Part shown: in pieces, positions 7,927-17,196 of the stretch | How positions within the stretch are numbered: position 1 is the first letter of the stretch | How the letters are laid out: each line of letters begins with the position of its first letter | Assembly: GCF_008065375.1 (NCBI RefSeq) | Contig: NZ_VJYI01000032.1 | Location: 1-64,000 of the forward strand | Reading direction: 5' to 3' | DNA from: Nonomuraea sp. SYSU D8015 | Lineage (GTDB): Bacteria > Actinomycetota > Actinomycetes > Streptosporangiales > Streptosporangiaceae | DNA length: 64,000 nucleotides | Notes under the pieces: generated by a model | Told to the model about the DNA's origin: nothing | What the model saw: the letters and a program-made list of their open reading frames with translations, nothing else | Databases searched by the model: none | Program-made: the position numbers and the translations under genes

Positions 7927-9266
7927 GTGGTGGTCCACGGAACCCGCGCCTTGATCTGGTAACCGCCCCTCCGCGGCCCGGCCTGCAGGGTGCCGCCGTA
8001 GAGGGCGAGCCGCTCCCGCAGCCCGATGAGGCCCCTCCCCCGGCCGTCTCCGGCGCGCGCCGTCTGCCCGCCGCCGGTGTCGGTGACCTCGATCTCCAGC
8101 CAGCCGCCACAATGGCCTATGGTGACGAACACCGCCGCACCGGCCGCGTGCTTCATCGTGTTGGTCAGCGCCTCCTGGACGACGCGGTAAGCGGCCAGGT
8201 CCACGCCGGGCGGCAGCGGGCCGGGCGGTGGAGAGATCTCGACGCTGACCGGCACGCCGGTTGCGCGGACCCGCTCGATCAAGGAGTCGAGCTGGTCGAG
8301 CCCCGGTTGTGGCTCGAGCCCGTCTGCGCTGCCGCCCGCCCGCTCGCTCTCAGGGCCGGCGAGCAGGCCCATGACGTGGCGTAGTTCGGCCATGGCGGCC
8401 CGGCCGCCGGCTTCGACCGCCAGCATGGCCTGCTTCGACCGGGAAGGGGCTGTGTCCATCACCTTGCGCGCCGCTCCGGCCTGGATCACCATCACGTTCA
8501 CATTGTGGGTGACGACATCGTGGAGTTCGGCGGCGATCCGGGAGCGCTCTTCCTGGACGGCCTTGCGCATGGCCTCCTCCTGTGCGCGCTGTAGCTCGGC
8601 GACTCGACGGCGGCCGGCGTCGAGCTGCTGCCGCCAGGAGCGGACGAAACTGGCGGCGACTCCGGCGCTCAACACGACCACGAACGGCCCCAGCCAGCTC
8701 GGCAACGCCGGGACGGAGTCCTGGAAGGCGACGCCTGCCAGCACGGTGGCGAGGACGAGTCCGCCGACGGCGAGCGCCCGGTGACGGCTGTGCGCCACGG
8801 CGCCATAGGCGGCGATGGCGAACGTCAGCACGGTGATCCACGTCGCGTCGTCGTGGGTGGCCAATGCCGCGGCCAGCACCACCCAGAAGGTGATCAGCGG
8901 GTACAGCCGCCGCAGCGCCAACGGCAGCGCTGTCAGAATCACCAGCAGCGGCAGCGGCCCCGAATCCTGCCGCTCGCCGGCGGGGGTGATCGGCTTTTGC
9001 GGGGGATCAGGCGGGACATCGCTGATTCTCGGCTGGGGAGAGGGCCGGAGTTGCAGGGGCTCCATCAGGGAGGGCGGCCGCCCGCCGACGCGATGAGGAC
9101 CGTCTGTGGTGCCCGACGTCGCGGCCACTGTGACAACAGTCAAGACGATCGCGAGCAGCACGTCGGCGAGGAGCGACCGGCGCGAGGGCCGGGCGGGTTT
9201 CCGCCCGGGGCGCAACGCGTCCACACCGAACTGCCACCATTCACGTCCCTTGCTCAATGGCGTCAC
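7923..9266 (-). CDS. HisKA_3-type membrane sensor histidine kinase
   Basis: 447 residues from the GTG at 9266; the start is uncertain because no strong ribosome-binding site is visible. It has an N-terminal membrane segment, a proline-rich ~70-residue stretch that is probably extracytoplasmic, then four more membrane segments. The dimerisation/phosphorylation box is EERSRIAAELHDVVTHNVNV, with His as the phospho-acceptor. The ATPase domain shows ALTNTMKHA (N box), VTDTGGGQ (G1) and GRGLIGLRERL (G2). It overlaps the response regulator gene by 4 bases. The proline-rich region probably senses an envelope signal. Confidence 0.93.
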   Translation of the reverse strand: MTPLSKGREWWQFGVDALRPGRKPARPSRRSLLADVLLAIVLTVVTVAATSGTTDGPHRVGGRPPSLMEPLQLRPSPQPRISDVPPDPPQKPITPAGERQDSGPLPLLVILTALPLALRRLYPLITFWVVLAAALATHDDATWITVLTFAIAAYGAVAHSRHRALAVGGLVLATVLAGVAFQDSVPALPSWLGPFVVVLSAGVAASFVRSWRQQLDAGRRRVAELQRAQEEAMRKAVQEERSRIAAELHDVVTHNVNVMVIQAGAARKVMDTAPSRSKQAMLAVEAGGRAAMAELRHVMGLLAGPESERAGGSADGLEPQPGLDQLDSLIERVRATGVPVSVEISPPPGPLPPGVDLAAYRVVQEALTNTMKHAAGAAVFVTIGHCGGWLEIEVTDTGGGQTARAGDGRGRGLIGLRERLALYGGTLQAGPRRGGYQIKARVPWTTT

Positions 9267-9498
9267 TGGTGCATTGTCCCGACTGCACGGTACGCCCCGC
9301 GTCAGCCCTGATGACGGGCCCGACCTCCGCCAGGAGTACATCGCAGGGATGACGCGGCGATGGCTCCTCCCCGAGAGGGGGCCGATATCGGCGTCACAGC
9401 CGACGCGGACGGATCTCTCCGCGCCCTAGCGTCGTTGCCGCGACCGGCCGCCCGCGAAAGCACGCCGAGGCGGCCGCCCCGATCAGGAAGGACAGTTC

Positions 9499-10842
9499 AT
9501 GGGTCATGTGATCGAGCGGGAGACGACGCCCAGCCCGGCCTCAGGGCACGGCGCCGGCGCGGGAAACCCGCCGCCGCCCCGCCGGCTCCGCCGAGACGCC
9601 ACCGCCGTCGCGGCCCTGCTCGCATTCGTGGCCGCCACCTCCTGCGCATCCGCGTCCGCATCCCATTCGGCTGGCTCCGCGTCCGGCTCGGTCGCGTCCG
9701 ACATCCCCTCGCGCAATCCGTCGCCCGGCTCCACGTCATCTGTCCCCGCCGATCCGCCGTCCACCCGGATCGGCACACCGTACCTGCCCAAACCGACCGG
9801 ATCCCAGCCGGTCGGCACGACGTCCATATACCTCAAGGACACCTCACGCACCGACCCCTGGGTTCCCGGCGCGAAGGCGAGGGAACTCATGGTGTCCCTG
9901 TGGTATCCGGCGAAATCCCGTAAGGGGAAGCGGGCCCCGTACATGACGCCCAAGGAGTCAGAGCTCACCCTCAAGGACGGGGAGATAACGAACCTGCCGC
10001 TCGCCCTGCTCAGCAAGACGCGGACCAATGCCATCAGCGGCGCCAGACCCGCGGGTCACCGGCGCGGGCTGCCGCTGATCGTGCTCTCCCCCGGCTTCAC
10101 CAAGCCCCGGAGCTCGCTCACCGCCCTGGCCGAGGACCTGGCGAGCCGCGGCTATGTGGCGGCCGTCATCGGTCACACGTACGAGAACATCGCCACCAGC
10201 TTCCCTGACGGACGAGTCACCACCTGCGTGGCCTGTGAGGTGAAACAGAAGGACCAGGCATTCTGGGACAAGGTGGGAGCGACGAGAGCGGCCGACGTCT
10301 CGTACGTGCTGGACGAACTGACGCGCGCAAGCCCCATCTGGAAGGGCGCCGAGCTGATCAACCCGTCCAGGATCGCGATGGCCGGTCACTCGGCAGGCGG
10401 CGCGAGCGCCGTGGGGGCCATGCTCAAGGACCCCAGGGTACGCGCCGGGATCAACATCGACGGCACGGCGTTCGTCCCCGTGCCGGAGAGCGGGCTGTCA
10501 CGGCCGTTCCTTTTCCTGGGTACGCGGGCGACGCACGGCCCAGGTGGCAAGGACGGCTCGTGGGAGCAGGTCTGGCGGAACCTGACAGGATGGAAGCGCT
10601 GGCTCGTGGTGGCGGGGGCAGAGCACGCCTCGTTCACCGACATATCCGTCCTGGCCGAGCAGATCGGCATCTACCGCAACACCGACCTGCCTCCCGTCCG
10701 CTCCCTGGAGATCACCCGCGCATACGTGGCCGCCTTCTTCGACCTGCACCTTCGCGCCAAGCCGCAGCCCCTTTTGGATGGGCCGTCGACACGTTACCCC
10801 GAGGTCGAACTGTGTGACGCCGACCAGAAGACCTGCGCGTAG
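9499..10842 (+). CDS. Exported alpha/beta hydrolase, PAF-acetylhydrolase/lipase-like
   Basis: 447 residues, with AGGAAGGA before the ATG. A basic N-terminus and hydrophobic stretch end in AATSC, which may be a lipoprotein box, and a Ser/Pro-rich linker follows. The catalytic domain starts near residue 100 (SLWYPA, LPLIVLSPGF). It carries the nucleophile elbow GHSAGG, an acid in NIDGT and the histidine in GAEHASFTD, as in secreted platelet-activating-factor acetylhydrolase-like esterases. The probable role is hydrolysis of short acyl esters outside the cell. It is divergent from the two-component pair, which may or may not control it. Confidence 0.88.
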   Translation: MGHVIERETTPSPASGHGAGAGNPPPPRRLRRDATAVAALLAFVAATSCASASASHSAGSASGSVASDIPSRNPSPGSTSSVPADPPSTRIGTPYLPKPTGSQPVGTTSIYLKDTSRTDPWVPGAKARELMVSLWYPAKSRKGKRAPYMTPKESELTLKDGEITNLPLALLSKTRTNAISGARPAGHRRGLPLIVLSPGFTKPRSSLTALAEDLASRGYVAAVIGHTYENIATSFPDGRVTTCVACEVKQKDQAFWDKVGATRAADVSYVLDELTRASPIWKGAELINPSRIAMAGHSAGGASAVGAMLKDPRVRAGINIDGTAFVPVPESGLSRPFLFLGTRATHGPGGKDGSWEQVWRNLTGWKRWLVVAGAEHASFTDISVLAEQIGIYRNTDLPPVRSLEITRAYVAAFFDLHLRAKPQPLLDGPSTRYPEVELCDADQKTCA

Positions 10843-10904
10843 ATTGCCCGGACCGCTGTCACGGGCGCGGCCAGAAGCCTGACCGACTGCCCATCGAACC
10901 AAGA

Positions 10905-11160
10905 TCAGCCCGGTGGACGGCGCGGTACTGCGACGGCGGCATCCCGTACCCCGTACGAACGCCCGGCGGAGGGTCTCGGCCGAGCCCAGCCCGCATCGCC
11001 TGGCCACGTCAGGCAGCGGCAGCGAGGTGCTGACCATGAGGTGGGCGGCCGCCGCGATGCGGGCCTCGCGGACGAAGCCACGCGGCGTCTGACCCATGTG
11101 CGCCAGCTGGACCTGGTGCTCGGCGTGGGCCTGCTGGTCCTGCTCCTGATGCGTTGACGG
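10905..11160 (-). pseudogene. AraC/GlxA-type regulator, C-terminal HTH remnant
   Basis: The frame contains TPRGFVREARIAAAAHLMVS followed by LPLPDVARRCGLGSAETLRR, an AraC-family double helix-turn-helix. The end of the domain (YGVRDAAVAVPRR, where YGVSPSQYRRR is usual) is in another frame, so a frameshift sits near 10965. No amidase-like N-terminal domain precedes it. It is the degraded tail of a GlxA-like regulator and is unlikely to make protein. Confidence 0.6.
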
Positions 11161-11287
11161 CAGCGCACCGCCGGGTCCCCACGAATAGGGCAACGTCTAT
11201 GAGCCACCAGCGTTCGCAGGAGTTCTGGACCGGCAAGGCCGCTGCCCCCGCGTGGCCAGGGAGGCGAGAACCGGATGCCGGTCGGCG

Positions 11288-12427
11288 TCACCGGCATGGG
11301 TGGTCGATCACCGGGTCGGCGAGCCGTGAGTTGACATCGGGAAATGAGCCATCGCCGAACAGGATCCGCGCCGCCAAGGCGCGACCGGCGCGACCGCGTA
11401 GCACAGTCACCGCCGCCTCTGCCGCGGCGGCGGATCGGATGCCGGCGAACACGCGGCGCAGCAACAGCCGGCCTCGGAACCGGGCCCGCAACGCGTCCCC
11501 GTCGTACCGGCTCAACACGCGTGGGTCGCCGGTACGCAGGTAGCCGGCAGCGACCGCCGCGGCCATTTCGGACATGCGTAAGCAGGGATCCAATCCACCG
11601 GCCGTCAGCGGCGACACCGCGCCCGCCGCGTCCCCGACGAGCAGCCCGGCGGGGCACGCCAGCCGCCGCAGCACCCCGCCGACCGGGATCGGACCACCCC
11701 GACGCTCGACCGGACCGGCCGGCGCCGCGCGGCCCGGCGCGTCCGCGGCGAAAGCCTCCAGCAGATGACGGATGCCGGTACGCATCGCGTCCGGATATCC
11801 CGCGACGCCGACATGGGCATGACGGCCGTCGTCGATGACCCACCCCAGGTACCCCGGAGCGACCCGGGGGTCCAGCACGCAGTGGAACGCCGGGATGGTG
11901 GTGCCCGACGCGACCGGGTGGATGATCTCGGCGCCGACGAGGAAGCGCCGGTTGACATCCAGGCCGAGATCACGGGCCACCCGGGAGCGGGCGCCGTCCG
12001 CACCGATGATGAACCGGGCCGTCACCGGTTCCGCACCCGCGAACCGCACAAAACCTCTCGACGCGTCGACGTACCGTACGCCCAGGAAGACCCGTGCCCC
12101 GGCCGACTCCGCCGCGCGGTGTGCGTGCTCGTAGACGGCGGCCATGTCGGCCACGCGGTACTCGTCCCGATCGCTGGTGAGCCGGATCGGCGCCCGCCGC
12201 GACGGCGGATACAGCAGCACGTCCCGGACACCAGGCCCGAGCAAGTGGTCCGGCAGGTCGAAGTCATCGAGGGTGCGACGCACGAAGATTCCCGTCGTGC
12301 GGATGCCCGTCGACAATGACTTACGGCGGTCGACCACCATCACATTCAGTTCCCGGCGCGCGAGCAGACGGGCTGTGCGCAGGCCGGCCAGCCCCGCACC
12401 CACGACCAGTACATCCACTGTCTGCAT
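11288..12427 (-). CDS. FAD-dependent oxidoreductase, geranylgeranyl reductase-like
   Basis: 379 residues. The N-terminal dinucleotide fold has VLVVGAGLAGLRTARLLARR. A second FAD contact (FIIGADGARSRVARDLGL) and the third (GLLVGDAAGAVSPLTAGGLD) are in the order of group A flavin monooxygenases and geranylgeranyl reductases. The length and the PLTAGGLDPCLRMSEMAA helix favour the reductase branch, which saturates isoprenoid chains, over aromatic hydroxylases. The substrate is unknown and no isoprenoid gene is adjacent. Transcribed alone, with ATG at 12427. Confidence 0.85.
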   Translation of the reverse strand: MQTVDVLVVGAGLAGLRTARLLARRELNVMVVDRRKSLSTGIRTTGIFVRRTLDDFDLPDHLLGPGVRDVLLYPPSRRAPIRLTSDRDEYRVADMAAVYEHAHRAAESAGARVFLGVRYVDASRGFVRFAGAEPVTARFIIGADGARSRVARDLGLDVNRRFLVGAEIIHPVASGTTIPAFHCVLDPRVAPGYLGWVIDDGRHAHVGVAGYPDAMRTGIRHLLEAFAADAPGRAAPAGPVERRGGPIPVGGVLRRLACPAGLLVGDAAGAVSPLTAGGLDPCLRMSEMAAAVAAGYLRTGDPRVLSRYDGDALRARFRGRLLLRRVFAGIRSAAAAEAAVTVLRGRAGRALAARILFGDGSFPDVNSRLADPVIDHPCR

Positions 12428-12673
12428 AGTCTGCGACGGTAAGGGCGATGCCCTACCCGTGCGACCGTTTGCACGCTACCCCTCCCATACCTTCACACCG
12501 TCGCCACACCCGGGACCGCCTCGTGCTCTGCAGCTCGGTGATTTGCCGGTGGTGAGAGTTGGCCGAAAATCCACCGGTCGAGGTGGGTGGTGTGGAGCGC
12601 ACATTCAGTGAGATGGATTCCTACCGCCGGCTGGGCGCCGCGATGATTTCCGCAATCCACTGATCGCCCTCGG

Positions 12674-12688
12674 TCTCACACTGTGAGA
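12674..12688. promoter_or_regulatory. 15-bp palindrome in the 403-base gap 12428-12830
   Basis: TCTCACA-C-TGTGAGA is perfectly symmetric with 7-bp arms. It lies between the divergent oxidoreductase and small membrane protein genes, nearer the latter. It could be an operator, but no regulator gene is adjacent. The rest of the gap shows no convincing gene. Confidence 0.35.
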
Positions 12689-12830
12689 ACTGTCTTTCCC
12701 ATGCAGCGCAGGGCGTGGTTGGGCGCGGGTCTTGCCGACTTCAAGATCTTGATCTAGAGCTGCCGTGACGGATGGGGCTCCCGGCCTATTGGTGCTCGTT
12801 GCGAGAGGTATCCATGACGTTTCATACTGA

Positions 12831-13178
12831 ATGATCATGACTTCCCCGCACGATTCGCAAGCGATAAGCTCCCGGTGGCGCGCGGTCCTCCTCGGCGTGG
12901 CGGTCGTGAGCGCCCTTGCGCTCACTCTCGCGGCAATCTTCGGTTTTATTGAGGGTGCGCAGGTCGGACTCGATGACAGCCTCAAGGACACCACGCTGTG
13001 GATGTTTCTTTGGGCCGCGGCCACGCTCGTTCCCGTTTCAGCGGCCATGGCAATCATCGGCTGCGCCGCCGCCACAAAGTGGCACCTGGGTAAGCGACTC
13101 GCCCTGCAGCTTCTGATATTCGCCGGTGCGGGGCTCATCTGGTCCACAACGACCGGTATCCTCGCCGAATTGCCCTAG
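12831..13178 (+). CDS. Small three-helix membrane protein, unknown function
   Basis: 115 residues with three hydrophobic helices (AVLLGVAVVSALALTLAAIF, WMFLWAAATLVPVSAAMAI, ALQLLIFAGAGLIW). I do not recognise a family. Two close in-frame ATGs exist (12831 and 12837) and neither has a clear ribosome-binding site. It precedes another membrane protein in the same orientation, with which it may form a pair. Confidence 0.65.
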   Translation: MIMTSPHDSQAISSRWRAVLLGVAVVSALALTLAAIFGFIEGAQVGLDDSLKDTTLWMFLWAAATLVPVSAAMAIIGCAAATKWHLGKRLALQLLIFAGAGLIWSTTTGILAELP

Positions 13179-13311
13179 CCGCGCCGAAGATTCGCCTCGC
13201 TGCTGGCGTCTGCGGAGCAGTCGCGGGCGCCGGCCTGACGGGCGTGGGGAGAGATTCACCCGCGCAGCCGGCGAGCGAGATGAGCAACCAGACACGACTC
13301 CTCGCTCCCTC

Positions 13312-13875
13312 GTGCTGCTGGTCGCCTCGCTGTGCGCGGGCGGCCTCGCGGCTCTGGTGTACGTCCACGACTCCGACCTGGTGCTCTTGAGGGAACATCT
13401 AGACCATCCGTTCGCGCTCGGCGCCTTGGCCTGCCTCCTGATGGCGTGGGCCGCCGTCGGGCTGCGATGGAGGTGGCTACGCGTCCTGATCGGCGTCCTT
13501 GCCGGGCTGGGCGCGAGTGGCGCGCTGTTCGTCGGGTTGGTCGCCCTTGCGTTCACCGCTACCGAGGAGGTCGGCTTCGTCGACGGACCTGCTCCCTACA
13601 GGATCCGGCTCCAGCAGTCGCAGGCGGGCCTCGGGCCGGACAAGGTGATGTGGCTCAGCCTCCGCAGGGACGGCGGGTTGCTCAGCAGAGAGTGGGATCT
13701 CGGTTGTTTCAGCGACGACGACCCCGACGACGCCTTCGCCTCGGTCAAGTGGACGGGGCCCACTTCAGTCGAGATCCGGGTGGCCGACGGGCGAACGTTC
13801 CCCATAACGTTGGACCCCACCTCGGGCCGGCCCGAGACCACCGCCTCGTGGGGTTCGGCGTCGCGGACGAGGTAA
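13312..13875 (+). CDS. Membrane protein of unknown function, start uncertain
   Basis: About 187 residues. Three hydrophobic helices (LLVASLCAGGLAALVYV; FALGALACLLMAWAAVGL; WLRVLIGVLAGLGASGALFV) are followed by a ~95-residue soluble domain rich in acidic residues (SDDDPDDAF). The frame is open back to a GTG at 13126, but the intervening translation is arginine-rich and looks like the wrong frame. An ATG at 13280 in a different frame suggests a small indel near 13290. I give the first plausible in-frame GTG. No family recognised. Confidence 0.55.
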   Translation: MLLVASLCAGGLAALVYVHDSDLVLLREHLDHPFALGALACLLMAWAAVGLRWRWLRVLIGVLAGLGASGALFVGLVALAFTATEEVGFVDGPAPYRIRLQQSQAGLGPDKVMWLSLRRDGGLLSREWDLGCFSDDDPDDAFASVKWTGPTSVEIRVADGRTFPITLDPTSGRPETTASWGSASRTR

Positions 13876-13879
13876 CGCC

Positions 13880-14322
13880 CGCCATCCATGCCGAGCATCG
13901 TCACGATGCCCGAGGCGAGGACACGGCGGCCGTGGGGGTCACGGACGTGCGCGATCCTGCCCGTCAGAAGGTTGCCGTCCTCCGGATTGCCGTCGGCGGT
14001 CTCCCTCTTCCAGCGCCACGTCCGGTAGGTGCCGCCCGCCTCCTTGACCCGGAGGTCAAGCTCCTCATGGAGCGGCAGCGACGGGATCAGGAAAGTGGGC
14101 GCACAATCGGGGTTCAACGCGTTGGAGACCGGATCCCCGCCGAGGAATCCCGGCGGTGTGGCCACCCACCGTACGCTCCCTTCCGAGGGTCGGAACTTTG
14201 TCCGGCCGCATGGCCGCCCACTGGCCGGCCGTCGTGACCGGGACGGGCACCCGGCGGGGCTCCAGCGGTGGCGCGGATCCGATCGGTTCCCTCGGCTTCG
14301 TCGGAGTGTCCGGCGGCAGCAT
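13880..14322 (-). pseudogene. Hypothetical protein, split by a frameshift
   Basis: Two minus-strand frames join into one coherent protein. From 14322: MLPPDTPTKPREPIGS, with VTTAGQWAAMRPDKVPTLG, to about 14190. Then in the other frame: WVATPPGFLGGDPVSNALN, HEELDLRVKEAGGTYRTWRW and ASGIVTMLGMDGGRYLVRD. The composition fits a small secreted or soluble protein rather than antisense noise. Its 3' end runs against the convergent membrane protein gene. No family recognised. Confidence 0.4.
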
Positions 14323-14358
14323 GACGATCCGCGCGATGACGGCATCACGCCTTCGACC

Positions 14359-15672
14359 TCAATCGGGCAGAAGGGCGCCGCGCCGCGCCCGGCGCGTGGC
14401 GGCCAGTCCTCCCGCCAGGCCGCTCACCGCGCAGACCAGCACCAGCCCGGCGTACTGCGGCAGAGAGTAGGCGAACCGCAGCTCGCCGGTCGCGGCCTTG
14501 CCGAGCATGGTGAGCGAAGCGGCGGCGATGCCCGTTCCGAGCAGCGTCCCGGCACACGTCACGATCAACGTCTCCCAGCACACCATCCTGGCGAGCTGCC
14601 GCGGCTTGGTCCCCACGGTGCGGAGCAGCCGGATCTCATCGGCGCGCTCGGCCATGGTCATGGCGGTCGCGTTGAGCACCGAGAGCACGGTGTAGAGCAC
14701 CGCCGACCCCACCAGCGTCGGGGCGACCCATGCGGACGGACCGGTACGGATGACGCCCGCCGCCGCGTCGGTGGTCGCCACGGCGAACAGGAAGGTGCAC
14801 GCCAGCGCGACGGTCAGCATCACCGGAGACGCGGCCGACATCGCCCGGCGCGGCTGAGCGACCAGCGAGGACCTGGCCAGCATCCCTGCACCCGGATCGA
14901 GCCGGGCCACCACGGCTCCGAGCAGCCTGCCCATCCCGCGCAGCGCGACGGGGCCCAGCGCGGAGGCGCCCACGCAGAGCACCATCGTCGCCCCCAGCGC
15001 GGTCGGCGCCGCGTCCGCCGGCTTGACCTGCGGCACAAGCCACAACAGCACGACGCCCGCCGCCAGCGCCAACACCCCGATGACCGCCCGGGGCCAGGGC
15101 AGCAGCCGCCGCTGCGCCGCGTTCTCCCGCAACACCTCCAGCGGGCCCACGCCTACAGCCTTGCGTGCCGCGACCCGGGCCGCCAGCAGCGTCACCGCCA
15201 GCCCGACCACCAGCGCCACGATGAACGGCCCCGTCGCGACCTCCACCGGGACGCCCCCGGGCGCCAACCCGGTAGCCCGCATGAACGCCGCCATCAGCAC
15301 GGCGTACGGCACGGCCAGCACGCAACCGGCCACGACCGCCAGCACGGCCACCACCAGCGCCTCCGCCGTGATGAGCCGGCTCACCTGCCGCGGCGTCATG
15401 CCGACCGACCGCAGCAGCGCCCAGGTCCTGCGCTGCCGCAGCACGTGCAGGCTCAGCATGCCCGCGACCACGAAGACCGACACGAACCCCGACACCGCGG
15501 ACGACAGCACCAACAATCCCATGACGCCGTTCAACTCGTCACGCGTGGCCGCGCCGGTGACCACCAGGCCACTGCCACCGATCAGCATCACGGCCAAGAC
15601 CACCGCCGCGAACGAAGCGGCGAAGCCCATCGGATCGGTCCGTACGTTGTTCCAGGCCAGGACGAGTGTCAC
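14359..15672 (-). CDS. ABC transporter permease, FtsX/MacB type
   Basis: 437 residues from a GTG overlapping the ATPase stop (GTGA at 15669-15672). Two FtsX-like modules each carry the family's cytoplasmic coupling motif (RTWALLRSVGMTPRQVSRL and ADEIRLLRTVGTKPRQLARM), with about eight membrane helices in all. Such permeases pair with a MacB/LolD-like ATPase to move peptides, antibiotics or lipoproteins, or to act as mechanotransmitters. The extracellular loops are short, unlike true MacB. Confidence 0.93.
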   Translation of the reverse strand: MTLVLAWNNVRTDPMGFAASFAAVVLAVMLIGGSGLVVTGAATRDELNGVMGLLVLSSAVSGFVSVFVVAGMLSLHVLRQRRTWALLRSVGMTPRQVSRLITAEALVVAVLAVVAGCVLAVPYAVLMAAFMRATGLAPGGVPVEVATGPFIVALVVGLAVTLLAARVAARKAVGVGPLEVLRENAAQRRLLPWPRAVIGVLALAAGVVLLWLVPQVKPADAAPTALGATMVLCVGASALGPVALRGMGRLLGAVVARLDPGAGMLARSSLVAQPRRAMSAASPVMLTVALACTFLFAVATTDAAAGVIRTGPSAWVAPTLVGSAVLYTVLSVLNATAMTMAERADEIRLLRTVGTKPRQLARMVCWETLIVTCAGTLLGTGIAAASLTMLGKAATGELRFAYSLPQYAGLVLVCAVSGLAGGLAATRRARRGALLPD

Positions 15673-16394
15673 CGGCGGCCGCCCAGCCGCATGCCGATCT
15701 GGTCGACCGAGGGCCTGTCCAGGACGTCGACGATCCGCCCGTCGGTCAGGAACAGCACGCTGTCGGCCCGGGCCGCCGCCTCCGGATCGTGCGTGACCAT
15801 GACCACCGTCTGACCGAACGCGTCGACCGCCTCCCGCAGCAGCGCCAGCACTTCATGCCCGGTGCGGCGGTCCAGCGCCCCGGTCGGCTCATCGGCGAAC
15901 AGCACCTCCGGCCTGCCGAGCAGGGCGCGGGCGATCGCCACCCGCTGCTGCTGGCCACCGGACAGCTGCGCCGGTCGATGCCCCTCCCGCCCGGCCAGCC
16001 CGACCCGGTGCAGCAACTCGCGCACCCGTGACGGGTCGGCCCGCCGCCTGGCCAGGCTGGTGAGCAGGATCACGTTCTGCCAGGCGGTCAGCGACGGCAC
16101 CAGGTTGAAGGCCTGGAAGATGACGCCGACCCGGTCGCGGCGCAGCACCGCCAGTTCGTTCTCCCCGAAGCGGGTGATGTCCTGTCCGGCGATGTGCACC
16201 GCCCCCGAATCCGCCCGGTCCAACCCCGACGCACACTGCAGCAGCGTGCTCTTGCCCGACCCCGACGGGCCCATCACCGCGGTGAAACTGCCGCGCGGGA
16301 ACCCGATGCTGACCTGCCGCAGCGCGGCCACTTCGGTAGCGCCTTTCCCATATGTCCTGGTCACTTCCTCAAGGAGGACCGCATGATCAACCAT
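15669..16394 (-). CDS. ABC transporter ATP-binding protein, MacB/LolD type
   Basis: 241 residues from the ATG at 16394; an upstream ATG at 16469 would add an arginine/glycine-rich non-family extension. It has Walker A (GPSGSGKST), Q-loop (VIFQAFNLVPSLTAWQN), signature (LSGGQQQRVAIARALL), Walker B (VLFADEPTGALD) and H-loop (VMVTHD). The pattern FNLVPSLTAWQNV and DEPTGALD marks the LolD/MacB/FtsE-like subfamily that serves FtsX-type permeases. It is encoded first and is translationally coupled to the permease. Confidence 0.95.
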   Translation of the reverse strand: MVDHAVLLEEVTRTYGKGATEVAALRQVSIGFPRGSFTAVMGPSGSGKSTLLQCASGLDRADSGAVHIAGQDITRFGENELAVLRRDRVGVIFQAFNLVPSLTAWQNVILLTSLARRRADPSRVRELLHRVGLAGREGHRPAQLSGGQQQRVAIARALLGRPEVLFADEPTGALDRRTGHEVLALLREAVDAFGQTVVMVTHDPEAAARADSVLFLTDGRIVDVLDRPSVDQIGMRLGGRR

Positions 16395-16680
16395 GATCGG
16401 CAGCGTGCCGGAACGCGTGCACCCCGCCCATCCGGTATCTCCCCGATCAGCCCCTGAGGCTTCCCGCACGCCCCTGACATCTCACGCCACGGCGTGACAG
16501 CGACAAACGACAGCGCCTGCTGAGCTTGCCTCGGTCCAAGGGTGCCGAGACCGTGAACGCCGTCTCCGGCACCGACCAAAAGCACGAGTCCGCCCGCCGT
16601 GCGGATCAAGCAGGTGTCAGAGGAAGAGATCGGGCGCTAGTGTCGGCAGTCCACGGTGATGATCGACTTTGGAGGGCGCC

Positions 16681-17196
16681 GTGCGGCGCGTCATGATCCT
16701 GCTGACCTCGATCGCGGCCTTGGCCGCCGGTCTGGTCGTCGCCCGGCGGCGCTTCGTCATCGTCCATATCAGCGGGGCGAGCATGCTGCCGACCTACCGC
16801 ACGGGCGACCGGGTGCTCGTCCGCAGGACCACGGGAGCGGGCGTGAGGCGCGGCCAGGTCGTGGTGTTACAGACGGCGCTGCCCGGAGGCGGGTGGCGTA
16901 CCGGGCCGCTGCCGCGGCCGGGGGCGGCCATGTGGTTCATCAAGCGCGCGGTGGCCGTGCCTGGTGACCCGGTGCCCGCCCAGGTCATGGCCCGCGTGGA
17001 GGCGTCGCCGGGCGACACGGTCCCGGCGGGCCGGCTGGTCGTCCTCGGTGACGGGCCGGTCAGCGAGGACTCGCGGGCATGGGGTTACGTGCCCTTCGAC
17101 CGCGTGCTCGGCGTCGTCGTCCGCCGGCTCGCCTCTTCCCGCGAATCCGGAAAGTTGGGGATGTCCGGCGAGCTCTCGGAGTCCGTCGGCTCGTAG
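16681..17196 (+). CDS. S26-family signal peptidase-like membrane protease
   Basis: 171 residues from the GTG at 16681, which has GGAGGG 4-10 bases upstream. A single N-terminal membrane helix (VMILLTSIAALAAGLVV) precedes SGASMLPTY, with the nucleophile near Ser34. WFIKRAVAVPGDPVPA follows, with the general base near Lys88. The C-terminal GDGPVSEDSRAWGYVP matches the type I signal peptidase box GDNR/SDSR with variation. It is smaller than housekeeping LepB. It converges on the peptide-export operon and overlaps it by 112 bases, so leader removal from the Cys-rich precursor is a reasonable inference. Confidence 0.85.
   Translation: MRRVMILLTSIAALAAGLVVARRRFVIVHISGASMLPTYRTGDRVLVRRTTGAGVRRGQVVVLQTALPGGGWRTGPLPRPGAAMWFIKRAVAVPGDPVPAQVMARVEASPGDTVPAGRLVVLGDGPVSEDSRAWGYVPFDRVLGVVVRRLASSRESGKLGMSGELSESVGS

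Noticed and set aside
14029..15813. Long plus-strand frame opposite the FtsX permease
   Set aside because: Arg/His/Gln-rich translation without motifs; a GC-driven shadow of the real minus-strand gene.
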